From Dorea sp. 5-2 (GTDB lineage Bacteria; Bacillota; Clostridia; Lachnospirales; Lachnospiraceae), in the NCBI RefSeq assembly GCF_000403455.2, contig NZ_KE159722.1:56517-91938 (forward strand): DNA of 35,422 nt. Direction: 5' to 3'. How positions within the stretch are numbered: position 1 is the stretch's first letter; each line of letters begins with the position of its first letter. Below, piece by piece: positions 1 through 6,943 of this stretch. Under the pieces are notes generated by a model that was not told where the DNA came from, ran no database searches, and was given only the letters and a program-made list of their open reading frames with translations. Both the position numbers and the translations under genes were made by a program.

Positions 1-139
1 GGGCCTGATCGCTCAGAATATCCTACCGGTCAGGCCCGGGCGAACCTTCGCACGCCAAGCAAGGTTCAAACTTCCAATCAGCTTCTGTTATCGAAACTAA
101 CAAAAACAGAGCTAAACATACTAAATATACCTCAAAATG

Positions 140-180
140 AGACGAATGAAAATGATTTTTTTAATTTCATAAATTCGTCT
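140..180 (+). terminator. AT-rich interrupted hairpin, possible terminator
   Basis: AGACGAA (140-146) pairs with TTCGTCT (174-180), and inside it TGAAA (147-151) pairs with TTTCA (165-169). The sequence TTGTTGTT follows on the plus strand. It could end a plus-strand transcript that enters from the left of the window. The T run is interrupted and the loop is long, so this is tentative. Confidence 0.35.
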
Positions 181-225
181 TGTTGTTATGTCTTTCTATT
201 GCCATAAATCCATACATTGCACCAC

Positions 226-249
226 AAAATCGGGAGTACTCCCCATTTT
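226..249. repeat. 24-nt palindrome around GGGAGTACTCCC
   Basis: The perfect 12-nt palindrome GGGAGTACTCCC (232-243) is flanked by AAAAT on the left and ATTTT on the right, with one C/C mismatch on each side. The dyad therefore extends to 24 nt. The shape suits a dimeric repressor site, but no gene starts next to it, so the function is unknown. Confidence 0.4.
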
Positions 250-434
250 ACAGCATTCCATCTGCATTTGGGAATAGAAATCCCCCCTCTTTTTCTTAAG
301 TTGATAGAAAATCTGGTCGAAAACAACAGATCACATTATTATTAGAAGTTAAGTAAATGACATTGTATGTCAATAGTAAATATGCTGGTTTTTATGGGCG
401 AATTTTGTACAATATTTTAATCGTATTAGTGGTT

Positions 435-467
435 ATAAATAAAGAAAGGCACAGGGAATCCCGTGCC
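435..467 (-). terminator. Terminator of the prolyl-tRNA deacylase-like gene
   Basis: Read on the minus strand, GGCACGGG and CCCTGTGCC form an 8-bp stem with one bulged base and an ATT loop (448-467). A T-rich tail (TTTCTTTATTTAT) follows. It sits about 45 bases past the stop codon of the minus-strand gene at 512-1033 and is a standard intrinsic terminator. Confidence 0.75.
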
Positions 468-511
468 AATTAAAAGAAACACTATATGTTGTAGTTGCTT
501 GAGTTAGGTTG

Positions 512-1033
512 TTAACATTGTTTTGCAAATGGTAAAAATTTGTCAATGATATCCGTAGTCCGGCTCTTCATGTAGCAGGTCGTTGTTCCATCGCTGCAGC
601 CATAGTATTCCTCGTCTGCCACCTCTTTGTCAATGATTACCTGTACATCCCTGTCCAGGTCCAAAAGCGTTCCAAATACCGTTGCCGCCCCAATCTTGTT
701 GCCTAACATCTCTTCCATCAGTTCCGCCGGACCAAAAGATACTCTGGAAATTCCCAATGCATTGCTGAAATTTTTAGTATCAAACGCTTTCTCTCCTGTA
801 GTGACAAACAGGTAAAAAATCGTCTTTTTGCGATTACATAAAAATAATGTCTTTACCATTTTCATATTTAATTTTTGATCAATCAATACACAGTCGTCCA
901 TGGTAACCGCTTCATCTGTATCTACCCGTTCAAAGGGAATCTTAAGCTGTGCCAATGCCTTATAGGTTTCTTTCTGCAGCTGATTCTTATATTCCTGCGG
1001 CTCGCTTGTCATAATCTCACTAATATAAAACAT
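512..1033 (-). CDS. YbaK/ProX-type aminoacyl-tRNA deacylase (prolyl-tRNA editing domain)
   Basis: A 173-residue single-domain protein of the YbaK/prolyl-tRNA deacylase-associated family. Members act in trans in the cytoplasm to hydrolyse mischarged tRNA, such as Ala- or Cys-tRNAPro. Family marks visible here are the strand and lysine around NMKMVKTLFLCNRKK (about 57-71), the FVTTGEK segment, and the GAATVFGTLLD segment (about 113-123) that matches the conserved G-x3-FG turn. The length agrees with stand-alone ProX proteins. The ATG has GGAG 8 bases upstream; a second Met at residue 8 is a less likely start. The gene is transcribed divergently from the LysR gene, with a 157-base gap, and has its own terminator. 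Which amino acid it clears cannot be told from the sequence. Confidence 0.85.
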   Translation of the reverse strand: MFYISEIMTSEPQEYKNQLQKETYKALAQLKIPFERVDTDEAVTMDDCVLIDQKLNMKMVKTLFLCNRKKTIFYLFVTTGEKAFDTKNFSNALGISRVSFGPAELMEEMLGNKIGAATVFGTLLDLDRDVQVIIDKEVADEEYYGCSDGTTTCYMKSRTTDIIDKFLPFAKQC

Positions 1034-1126
1034 CTGTTCATCTCCATATAAACATCAAAATTTGCCATTGCGCTATGACCTGCTAATAGTGTATCATAAT
1101 CTAAGGGATAATAAAAACGAATATAT

Positions 1127-1143
1127 CTCATATTATATATGAG
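1127..1143. promoter_or_regulatory. Dyad in the divergent intergenic region, candidate LysR operator
   Basis: CTCATAT and ATATGAG are perfect 7-bp arms around a 3-bp TAT centre. The dyad lies between the divergent deacylase and LysR genes, about 50 bases before the LysR start. LysR regulators usually bind interrupted dyads of the T-N11-A type in such positions, and this site fits. The link is inferred from position only. Confidence 0.45.
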
Positions 1144-1190
1144 GATTTCGAATCTTACTGTTACTCTTGATGAAAGGAAAGTCGTTTTTT

Positions 1191-2057
1191 ATGGATGCAA
1201 ATCTGCAAAAATATTTGGCATTTGTAAAAGCCGTAGAATATAAAAGCTTCACAAAGGCCGCCTTGGCACTGAACTATTCTCAGTCAGGGATTAGCCGTAT
1301 GATTTCCGACTTGGAAAAGGAGTGGGATATGATACTGTTGGAGCGAAAACGGTCCGGCATCCATCTGTCCTCTGACGGATTGGAGCTATTGCCTTATGCG
1401 GCAAGCCTCTGTGCAGAATATGAAAAATTGCAGATGAAAGTAGACGATTTGCATGGTTTAAAGTCCGGTATCATTCGTATTGGCACATTTTCCAGTGTGG
1501 CGACTCACTGGCTCCCTAGGATGATCAAAGCTTTTCAGACCGATTATCCGCAGATTGAGTATGAACTCCTTCTGGGAGATTATACGGAAATTGAAAAATG
1601 GATTATTGAGAGACGTGTGGATTTTGGCTTTTTAAGGCTGCCCGTCCTGCCGCAGCTTGAGACAATGTTTCTTGCCCAGGATGAACTTATGGCCGTACTG
1701 CCGGAAAATCATCCGTTGGCGGACTGCGATGTGTTTCCTATGGATGCGTTGTGCAGAGAACCCTTTTTGCTGCTTGAAAAAGATCAGAATATTGTGGTCT
1801 CTGATATATTTAGAAAAAACCACCTGAAACCAGATATAAAGTTTACAACATGGGATGACTATGCCATCATGTCTATGGTTGAAGCCGGACTCGGCATCAG
1901 TATACTGCCAAGTCTGGTTCTTCAAAGGATTCCTTATCATATCGTGATAAAAAGTCTGGAAATGCCGGCATATCGGAAGATTGGCATTGCCATGCCTGAT
2001 AAAAAGGGAAGTTCTAAAGCCGTAAAAGAATTTATAAAATATTTGGATCGATTATGA
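1191..2057 (+). CDS. LysR-family transcriptional regulator
   Basis: A 288-residue DNA-binding regulator. The N-terminal winged helix-turn-helix is clear: LQKYLAFVKAVEYKSFTKAA, then LNYSQSGISRMISDLEKEW (about residues 4-45), followed by the usual linker helix. The C-terminal two thirds form a periplasmic-binding-like effector domain; GIIRIGTFSSVATHWLPRMI and EAGLGISILPSL are typical stretches. I start at the ATG at 1191, because GAAAGGAAA lies upstream at a usable distance and LysR proteins normally begin a few residues before this helix. The longer frame from TTG 1167 has no better support. Its end overlaps the convergent HxlR gene by 6 bases. The target is unknown; the divergent deacylase gene and itself are the first candidates. 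Confidence 0.85.
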   Translation: MDANLQKYLAFVKAVEYKSFTKAALALNYSQSGISRMISDLEKEWDMILLERKRSGIHLSSDGLELLPYAASLCAEYEKLQMKVDDLHGLKSGIIRIGTFSSVATHWLPRMIKAFQTDYPQIEYELLLGDYTEIEKWIIERRVDFGFLRLPVLPQLETMFLAQDELMAVLPENHPLADCDVFPMDALCREPFLLLEKDQNIVVSDIFRKNHLKPDIKFTTWDDYAIMSMVEAGLGISILPSLVLQRIPYHIVIKSLEMPAYRKIGIAMPDKKGSSKAVKEFIKYLDRL

Positions 2058-2390
2058 ATGTGCCCTGTTGTTTTCGCCCCAGATACATAACTGGTCTAAA
2101 ATTACCATCAAAGATTTTCCCTTGTCACTAAGACGGTATTCCACCTTTGGAGGAATCTGGGGATATTCTTTTCGGATAATAAGCCGGTCTTTCTCCAGCT
2201 CTTTTAAATTGTTGCTGAGAGTCTTGTCCGACACATTTTTCAGATATCGCTTTAATTCGTTGAATCTTACAACTTCAAATTCCATCAGACAGTAGAGGAT
2301 CACCATCTTATGCTTGCCGGAGATCAGCGATAATGTATAACTGAATCCGGTATCTTCAAAATTTGCTTTTTCAATATAGTTCTTTATCAT
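2052..2390 (-). CDS. HxlR-family transcriptional regulator
   Basis: A 112-residue winged-helix regulator of the HxlR (DUF24) family. The central part ISGKHKMVILYCLMEFEVVR and FNELKRYLKNVSDKTLSNNL is the family's DNA-binding core, followed by the wing region ending in VEYRLSDKGKSL. HxlR proteins act as dimers and often sense electrophiles, redox stress or metabolites, sometimes through a conserved N-terminal Cys. That Cys is not at the usual place here; Cys residues are found only in the middle (YCLM) and near the C-terminus (LCIWG). It is divergent from a flavin reductase gene, with a pair of GTAC-containing repeats between them, so control of that gene is the obvious role. The sequence does not show which signal it reads. 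Confidence 0.85.
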   Translation of the reverse strand: MIKNYIEKANFEDTGFSYTLSLISGKHKMVILYCLMEFEVVRFNELKRYLKNVSDKTLSNNLKELEKDRLIIRKEYPQIPPKVEYRLSDKGKSLMVILDQLCIWGENNRAHS

Positions 2391-2410
2391 TTTATACTTT
2401 CCTCAAAGAT

Positions 2411-2440
2411 AGTACCTTACAAATAAAATAGTACTTGTAC
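2411..2440. promoter_or_regulatory. Paired AGTAC repeats, candidate HxlR operator
   Basis: AGTACCTTAC (2411-2420) and AGTACTTGTAC (2430-2440) lie 19 bases apart, about two helical turns, in the divergent region between the HxlR and flavin reductase genes. The second copy contains GTAC-TT-GTAC, a small dyad, and covers the -35 element of the flavin reductase promoter. That layout fits repression by the adjacent HxlR protein. Confidence 0.5.
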
Positions 2441-2462
2441 TTTTGCTGTTACCGACTATAAT
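2435..2462 (+). promoter_or_regulatory. Promoter of the flavin reductase gene
   Basis: TTGTAC (2435-2440), a 16-base spacer and a perfect TATAAT (2457-2462) form a housekeeping-type promoter about 55 bases before the start codon. The -35 box lies inside the proposed HxlR repeat. Confidence 0.6.
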
Positions 2463-2516
2463 TATATATTAGAATACAGGTCCTGTCAATTTTATGAAAG
2501 AAATGAGGTAGCGATA

Positions 2517-3083
2517 ATGAGAAAGAAACTGAATATAACCGAGGGGATTTTCCCGATGCCTGTTTTAATGGTAGCGACTTACAACGAGGATGGCAGCGTT
2601 AATGTTATGAACGCTGCCTGGGGAACCATGCAGGAGAGGGGAAATGTGGCGCTCAATTTGACTGAAACGCACAAAACAGTAAAGAATATCAAGGCAAGGG
2701 GCGCTTTTACAGTAAGCATTGCTGACGCGGCTCATGTAGTTGAAGCGGACTATTTCGGTGTCGAGTCCGGTAACCGGACAGCAGATAAATTTGAAAACAG
2801 CGGACTTACTGCATCAAAAGCCGAACTGGTGGACGCCCCGGTCATCAATGAATTTCCGCTCTGCTTAGAGTGTGAATTTATCGAATATCAGAAGAATGAA
2901 TATGGCTGCGGTGTGATTGGTAAAGTTGTAAATGTTACGGCGGATGAGCGTATCATGGTTGGAGATAAGGTTGACATGGCTTTGGTAAATGCCATCGCTT
3001 TTGATCCTTACACTCATGGCTATTACAAAGTGGGAGAAAGAGTGGGGGAAGCCTTCAAAGATGGCTTGCAGCTTAAAAAGTAA
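2517..3083 (+). CDS. Flavin reductase family protein (flavoredoxin-like)
   Basis: A 188-residue FMN-binding split-barrel protein of the flavin reductase/flavoredoxin type, expected in the cytoplasm. Visible features are MPVLMVATYNEDGSVNVMNAAWG near the N-terminus, the line of strands with TKHT-like flavin-contact segment LTETHKTVKNI (about 49-59), AFTVSIAD, and the substrate-side stretch NRTADKFENSGL (about 87-98). Length and order match the family. GAGGT sits 9 bases before the ATG. Such proteins pass electrons between NAD(P)H or ferredoxin systems and flavins, and are often induced by electrophile or redox stress. The divergent HxlR regulator supports that use, but the donor and acceptor are not shown by the sequence. 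A terminator follows at 3123-3155, so it is probably monocistronic. Confidence 0.85.
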   Translation: MRKKLNITEGIFPMPVLMVATYNEDGSVNVMNAAWGTMQERGNVALNLTETHKTVKNIKARGAFTVSIADAAHVVEADYFGVESGNRTADKFENSGLTASKAELVDAPVINEFPLCLECEFIEYQKNEYGCGVIGKVVNVTADERIMVGDKVDMALVNAIAFDPYTHGYYKVGERVGEAFKDGLQLKK

Positions 3084-3122
3084 TATTTTAATCTACAAGG
3101 TTTTTCACAAGGATAAAAAGGT

Positions 3123-3155
3123 AAGGTTGTCACAGTTGGCAGCCTTATTTTATTT
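3123..3155 (+). terminator. Terminator after the flavin reductase gene
   Basis: AAGGTTG (3123-3129) pairs with CAGCCTT (3140-3146), with one G-U pair, and ATTTTATTT follows. It lies 40 bases past the stop codon and fits an intrinsic terminator. Confidence 0.6.
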
Positions 3156-3183
3156 GCATGGAAATGAAAATACCGAAACATAG

Positions 3184-3678
3184 CTAAAAACTAACCCTTA
3201 CCGGGCAAGGAAAGTAAAAAAATTATGGAATATTTTAAAAATAATTATGAATCTGGCTAGAAATACTGTTGGCTTGCAAAACGCAAAAATTTTATAGTAG
3301 CCGGGCAAAGGGTATTAAAGTATTCATCCATGTGGTCAGTTCGGACGTAGGCGCATCCGGGGCGAATATCTTCTATTCCATGTAGGGGAAGCGCTAAGGA
3401 TCAAACATCAGTACAAGCGGGGCCTGGAGGAATTTACCTGCAACATGGGAAAGCAGCCGAAAGGCAGAAACTTATGGGCTTAAATATTATTTCCGGAGCG
3501 AGAGTGGGGAAGAATGTCTGAAAAAGAAGGAAAAGCGGGAGCAGATCCGGAAGACATGTGGAAAGGACAGTATAAAGGGATTGATGACTGGGAGCTGCGG
3601 GAAGGGGAAGATTTTTATGGAAATGCGGCAGCATAGTTGCTATAATGTATTTGAGCAGAATCTGAGGCAGAAAATAGT
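3184..3678. other. About 500 bases without an intact gene; possible decayed coding sequence
   Basis: No intact gene is supported. On the plus strand, broken in-frame stretches of protein-like composition occur: GIKVFIHVVSSDVGASGANI ending in a TAG near 3383, then in another frame ALRIKHQYKRGLEEFTCNMG up to a TAA near 3482. A 40-codon frame runs from ATG 3514 to TAG 3636 (starting MSEKEGKAGADPEDMWKGQY). I do not recognise any of these. Several stops and frame changes suggest remnants of an older insertion next to the AAA-ATPase-like gene. Confidence 0.4.
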
Positions 3679-3708
3679 TTGAAGATGACGGAAGGAGCGT
3701 GGAAAGAG

Positions 3709-5400
3709 ATGGAGATGAGAAAGAAGAAACTTCCGATTGGGATTGAGAATTTTGAAAAACTTCGTTCCGATGATTTTTACTATATTGATAAAACCGGGCT
3801 GATCAGGGAACTCCTTAACAACTGGGGAGAAGTGAATCTGTTCACCCGCCCCAGAAGATTTGGGAAAACGCTGAATATGAGTATGCTGGAACACTTTTTC
3901 TCACTGAATGGGGATAAGCGTATTTTTGAGGGGCTGGACATTTCAAGGGAAACTGCGCTCTGTGAGGAACATATGGGAAGATATCCGGTTATTTCAGTTT
4001 CCCTGAAAGGGATTGACGCGAGATCCTATGAGATTGCTTATCAAATGGCAGCCCAGATTATCATTGAAGCGGCGGCAAAGTTCTATTTCCTTTTGGAAAG
4101 TGAAAAGCTGAATGAACATGATAAAGCAGCGTACAGAGATCTTCTGGATAAAAATATGAATGAAGGTACGCTCGGCAGCAGCTTAAGGCAGTTGTCGGGG
4201 ATGCTGGAAAAGCATTATGGTACAAAGGTGATCCTGCTGATTGATGAATATGATGTCCCATTGGCAAAGGCTCATGCGAACGGATACTACGACCAGATGA
4301 TCTCTCTGATCCGAAGCCTGCTCGGAGAGGCGCTGAAGACGAATAGAAGCCTGAAATTAGCGGTATTGACCGGGTGCCTCCGGATTTCAAAAGAGAGTAT
4401 CTTTACCGGGCTTAACAACCTGAAAGTACTGACGATCGCAGATGAGCGTTTTGACGAGTACTTCGGTTTTACAGACAAAGAGGTGAAAGACCTTCTGGAG
4501 TATTATGGGGTAATGGATCATTATGAGGAAGTAAAAAGATGGTATGACGGTTACCAGTTTGGAAATGCAGAGGTGTACTGCCCGTGGGATGTGCTGAACC
4601 ATTGCGACAGGATCAGAAGCGCGCCTCATGTACAGCCGGAAAATTATTGGATCAACACCAGCAGCAATGACGCGGTGAAACGGTTCATTCAGGAATCGGC
4701 CAATGCGACGACCAAACGGGAGATTGAGCGTCTGGTGGCAGGGGAAGTCATTATAAAGGAGATCCATCAGGAACTCACGTATGCGGAAGTTTATCAGTCT
4801 ATTGACAATATCTGGAGTCTTCTTTTTACTACCGGTTATCTGACCCAGCGTGGGAGGGCAGAAGGCAGGCAGATGAAACTGGCGATTCCCAATATGGAAA
4901 TCCGGGATATTTTTGAGACGCAGATCATGGAGTTCTTTAAGGAGAATGTCCGGGAAGACGGGGAGTTGCTGAACCGTTTCTGTGACGCTTTGCGGAATGA
5001 AGATGTGGAAAATGTAGAGAAGATTTTCACAGAATATTTAAGGAAGACCATCAGTATCCGGGATACAGCGGTAAGAACGGATATGAAAGAGAACTTTTAC
5101 CATGGGATTCTTTTAGGAATTCTGGGAGTAAAGACACGGTGGGGACTTTCTTCCAACCGGGAAATGGGAGAGGGCTATGCGGATATCCTTGCAGAGCCGG
5201 ATACCGGGGATATGGGGATCATCATAGAAGTAAAGTATGCCCATGACGGAGATCTGGACGGGGCATGTAAGGAGGCATTAAAACAGATTGAGTATACAAA
5301 GTATGAAGATGACCTTGAAGATGATGGGGTAGAGAAGATCCTGAAATATGGAATTGCATGTTATAAAAAGCGCTGTAAGGTCATGTTGGCAGAAAAATAA
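3709..5400 (+). CDS. AAA-ATPase-like protein with C-terminal PD-(D/E)XK nuclease domain
   Basis: A 563-residue protein with the AAA-ATPase_like plus PDDEXK_9 architecture, which is abundant in gut Clostridia and Bacteroidetes. The N-terminal part starts LPIGIENFEKLRSDDFYYID and has an unusual P-loop, TRPRRFGKT (46-54), instead of GxxxxGKT. The Walker B motif is VILLIDEYD (174-182). The C-terminal nuclease core reads GYADILAEPDTGDMGIIIEVK, giving D492, E507 and K509 as the PD-(D/E)XK triad. I start at ATG 3709, 11 bases after AAGGAG; TTG 3679 is open but unsupported. The cellular role of the family is not settled; mobile-element or defence links are often suggested. It sits alone among gene remnants and has its own terminator, which fits an acquired gene. 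Confidence 0.85.
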   Translation: MEMRKKKLPIGIENFEKLRSDDFYYIDKTGLIRELLNNWGEVNLFTRPRRFGKTLNMSMLEHFFSLNGDKRIFEGLDISRETALCEEHMGRYPVISVSLKGIDARSYEIAYQMAAQIIIEAAAKFYFLLESEKLNEHDKAAYRDLLDKNMNEGTLGSSLRQLSGMLEKHYGTKVILLIDEYDVPLAKAHANGYYDQMISLIRSLLGEALKTNRSLKLAVLTGCLRISKESIFTGLNNLKVLTIADERFDEYFGFTDKEVKDLLEYYGVMDHYEEVKRWYDGYQFGNAEVYCPWDVLNHCDRIRSAPHVQPENYWINTSSNDAVKRFIQESANATTKREIERLVAGEVIIKEIHQELTYAEVYQSIDNIWSLLFTTGYLTQRGRAEGRQMKLAIPNMEIRDIFETQIMEFFKENVREDGELLNRFCDALRNEDVENVEKIFTEYLRKTISIRDTAVRTDMKENFYHGILLGILGVKTRWGLSSNREMGEGYADILAEPDTGDMGIIIEVKYAHDGDLDGACKEALKQIEYTKYEDDLEDDGVEKILKYGIACYKKRCKVMLAEK

Positions 5401-5423
5401 GTAAAAGATACGAAAGACAGATG

Positions 5424-5457
5424 AAAGCTCTGAGGCAGATATGTTTCAGGGCTTTTT
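5424..5457 (+). terminator. Terminator of the AAA-ATPase-like gene
   Basis: AAAGCTCTGA (5424-5433) pairs with TCAGGGCTTT (5446-5455), a 10-bp stem with one G-U pair, ending in a run of five T (5453-5457). It lies 24 bases after the stop codon. Confidence 0.8.
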
Positions 5458-5514
5458 CTATGCCTTGATATAGTCCGCATACATACGTCAAAGAGGTCTG
5501 GGAGGCCTTTTTAA

Positions 5515-5736
5515 TTAGAAGAGAAAGGGGAGGGGAAGTATGGGAACACGCAGTCTGCCGGTTTTAATATCGAAAATCCATGGTACTGAAACAAAATAAG
5601 ATTCCTGGGGAGTACAGCCCATTATTTTTTTGAATTTTCGGCTGAAATAGTTACGGTTTAGTTTGCAGAATCCGGCAAACTCGTTAATCGTCAGTTTACG
5701 ACTGCAGTTTTGCTTGATATATGCTACGGCCTCATC
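5515..5736 (-). pseudogene. Remnant of an AraC-family regulator (DNA-binding domain)
   Basis: On the minus strand, reading from 5733 down, the frame gives EAVAYIKQNCSRKLTINEFA, then GFCKLNRNYFSRKFKKIMGC and TPQESYF. This is the double helix-turn-helix of AraC/XylS regulators; LNRNYFSRKFKKIMGCTP is the second helix-turn-helix signature. An in-frame TAG directly upstream (5737-5739) and the absence of any effector domain show that the gene is broken. After the homologous part the frame runs into unrelated sequence up to a stop at 5515-5517. Confidence 0.8.
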
Positions 5737-5807
5737 CTAGGCAGATTAGGAATGCCTGGTTTGCTTCCATAATACGAAACTTCCGCTATATATCAAAATT
5801 TATTTCT

Positions 5808-5918
5808 TTATAGTAAAGTCTGTGTCCGATAGGCCTTCGGCGTCATTCCTGTGATACGCTTAAACATCCGGGTGAAATACTGGATATCTGGAATCCCGGA
5901 GTATATGGCGATTGCGCG
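5808..5918 (-). pseudogene. Second AraC-family remnant (C-terminal end)
   Basis: The minus-strand frame reads RAIAIYSGIPDIQYFTRMFK and RITGMTPKAYRTQTLL, then stops (5808-5810). This is the last helix-turn-helix of an AraC-type regulator with its natural C-terminus. The similarity ends sharply at about 5918, where a psuG fragment on the other strand begins, so the front of the gene was lost in a rearrangement. It differs from the first remnant and is not a simple copy of it. Confidence 0.8.
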
Positions 5919-5921
5919 TAA

Positions 5922-6134
5922 GGTTGGGCAGGCATTGTCCTCCCTGTTTGTAAGCGCGGAAAAGCTGTTCAGGAGGCAAAAGATAAAGGTGTTAAGGGAA
6001 AGAATATTGCACCGTTTCTTCTGGAAAGGATTGAACAGCTGACGGAGGGAAAGAGTTTAGAAGCTAATATACATTTAGTTTATCATAATGCAGCTTTGGG
6101 TGCGGCTATAGCGGCGGGGTATTGCAAAGTATAG
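5922..6134 (+). pseudogene. psuG: C-terminal fragment of pseudouridine-5'-phosphate glycosidase
   Basis: From about 5952 the frame reads KRGKAVQEAKDKGVKGKNIA, then PFLLERIEQLTEGKSLEANI and HLVYHNAALGAAIAAGYCKV before a TAG at 6132-6134. This matches the C-terminal end of PsuG (IndA), which splits pseudouridine 5'-phosphate into uracil and ribose 5-phosphate; GIKGKxxTPFLL and SLxANIxLV are characteristic. Only some 60-70 of about 300 residues remain. No catalytic part, no start and no psuK partner are present. The frame is still open, which points to recent loss. Confidence 0.8.
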
Positions 6135-6141
6135 GAGTAGA

Positions 6142-6188
6142 GAAGAGAGCATCTCTGAAATGTCAAATTTTAGGGCTGCTCTCTTTAT
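6142..6188 (+). terminator. Long hairpin after the psuG remnant
   Basis: AAGAGAGCA (6143-6151) pairs with TGCTCTCTT (6177-6185). After a single T/C mismatch, CTCTGAAA (6153-6160) pairs with TTTTAGGG (6168-6175), leaving a 7-base loop. Only a short T run (TTTA) follows. It is most likely the old psuG terminator, preserved after the gene was truncated. Confidence 0.55.
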
Positions 6189-6243
6189 AGCATGTATATG
6201 ATGGATGGGATTTTCAAGTGCGAAGATTGCTTGATCTATCAAG

Positions 6244-6272
6244 GTATAAAATTCCTTCATTTACAGATACTA
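6244..6272 (+). promoter_or_regulatory. Candidate forespore (sigma-G/F type) promoter of spoVT
   Basis: GTATA (6244-6248), a 17-base spacer and GATACTA (6266-6272) resemble the sigma-G consensus (GHATR, 17-18 bases, CATAHTA), with one mismatch in the -10 box. It lies 28 bases before the spoVT start codon. In Bacillus subtilis spoVT is known to be transcribed by sigma-G RNA polymerase; that the same holds here is inference. Confidence 0.5.
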
Positions 6273-6300
6273 ACAAAAACTATTAATGGAGGATTTTCAC

Positions 6301-6849
6301 ATGAAAGCAACAGGAATCGTACGTAGAATAGATGATCTTGGAAGAGTTGTTATACCGAAGGAAATTAGAAGGACCTTGCGTATCCGGGAAGGCGACCCAT
6401 TGGAGATATTCACAGATCGTGAAGGTGAAGTGATCCTGAAAAAATATTCACCCATCGGAGAACTGTCCTCATTTGCCAGACAGTATGCGGAGAGCCTTGC
6501 TCAGACGATCAGTTGTCTGGTCTGTGTCTGTGATATGGATCAGATCATTGCGTCTGCGGGAAATGGGAAGAAAGATCTCCAGGATAAATATATCAGCAGG
6601 CAATTGGAGAAGCAGTTAGGAGACCGGACGCAGCTGGTGGCGGCTTCCGGAGAGAAGAAGTATATCCCGATCGCAGACGGGCAGGATGAAGAATATAAAT
6701 ATGAAGTGATCAGCCCGATCATCTGTGAAGGAGATATCATCGGCGGAGTGATCCTTCTGTCGAAGGATATCAAGAAGAAACTTACGGAGCTGGAACAGAA
6801 GATGGCGGCATGTGCGGCAGGGTTCCTGGGAAGCCAGATGGAACAGTAA
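6301..6849 (+). CDS. spoVT: Stage V sporulation protein T (SpoVT)
   Basis: A 182-residue transcription factor that tunes sigma-G dependent genes in the developing forespore and affects spore coat and germination properties in Bacillus. The N-terminal AbrB-type swapped-hairpin DNA-binding domain is plain: MKATGIVRRIDDLGRVVIPK and EIRRTLRIREGDPLEIF (1-37). A GAF-like domain follows (about 55-175), ending in the family's SKDIKKKLTELEQKMAACAA helix. The length agrees with the Bacillus protein (178). I use the ATG at 6301, because GGAGG (6287-6291) lies 9 bases before it; the upstream ATG at 6286 overlaps that ribosome binding site. The gene supports a spore-forming host and is followed after 94 bases by a membrane protein gene. 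Confidence 0.95.
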   Translation: MKATGIVRRIDDLGRVVIPKEIRRTLRIREGDPLEIFTDREGEVILKKYSPIGELSSFARQYAESLAQTISCLVCVCDMDQIIASAGNGKKDLQDKYISRQLEKQLGDRTQLVAASGEKKYIPIADGQDEEYKYEVISPIICEGDIIGGVILLSKDIKKKLTELEQKMAACAAGFLGSQMEQ

Positions 6850-6943
6850 GACAGATGATAGATATCAGACGAAACGGCAGGAAAGAATATGGAATAAACC
6901 GGGTATTTCCATCATATCTTGTGATAGGCAAGGAGGGATGGGG

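Larger units (their letters stand above)
1..434. other. AT-rich left edge without a supported gene
   Basis: I see no supported gene here. Two short hairpins can be drawn at the edge: GGCCTGA (2-8) with TCAGGCC (30-36), and AACCTT (43-48) with AAGGTT (61-66). On the minus strand a short open frame ends at a TAG at 23-25. It reads a hydrophobic stretch and then a Cys-containing end (EPCLACEGSPGPDR), but has no Met start or ribosome binding site. The stretch also holds the hairpin at 140-180 and the palindrome at 226-249, listed separately. It is clearly more AT-rich than the core genes, which suggests an accessory segment. Confidence 0.5.
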
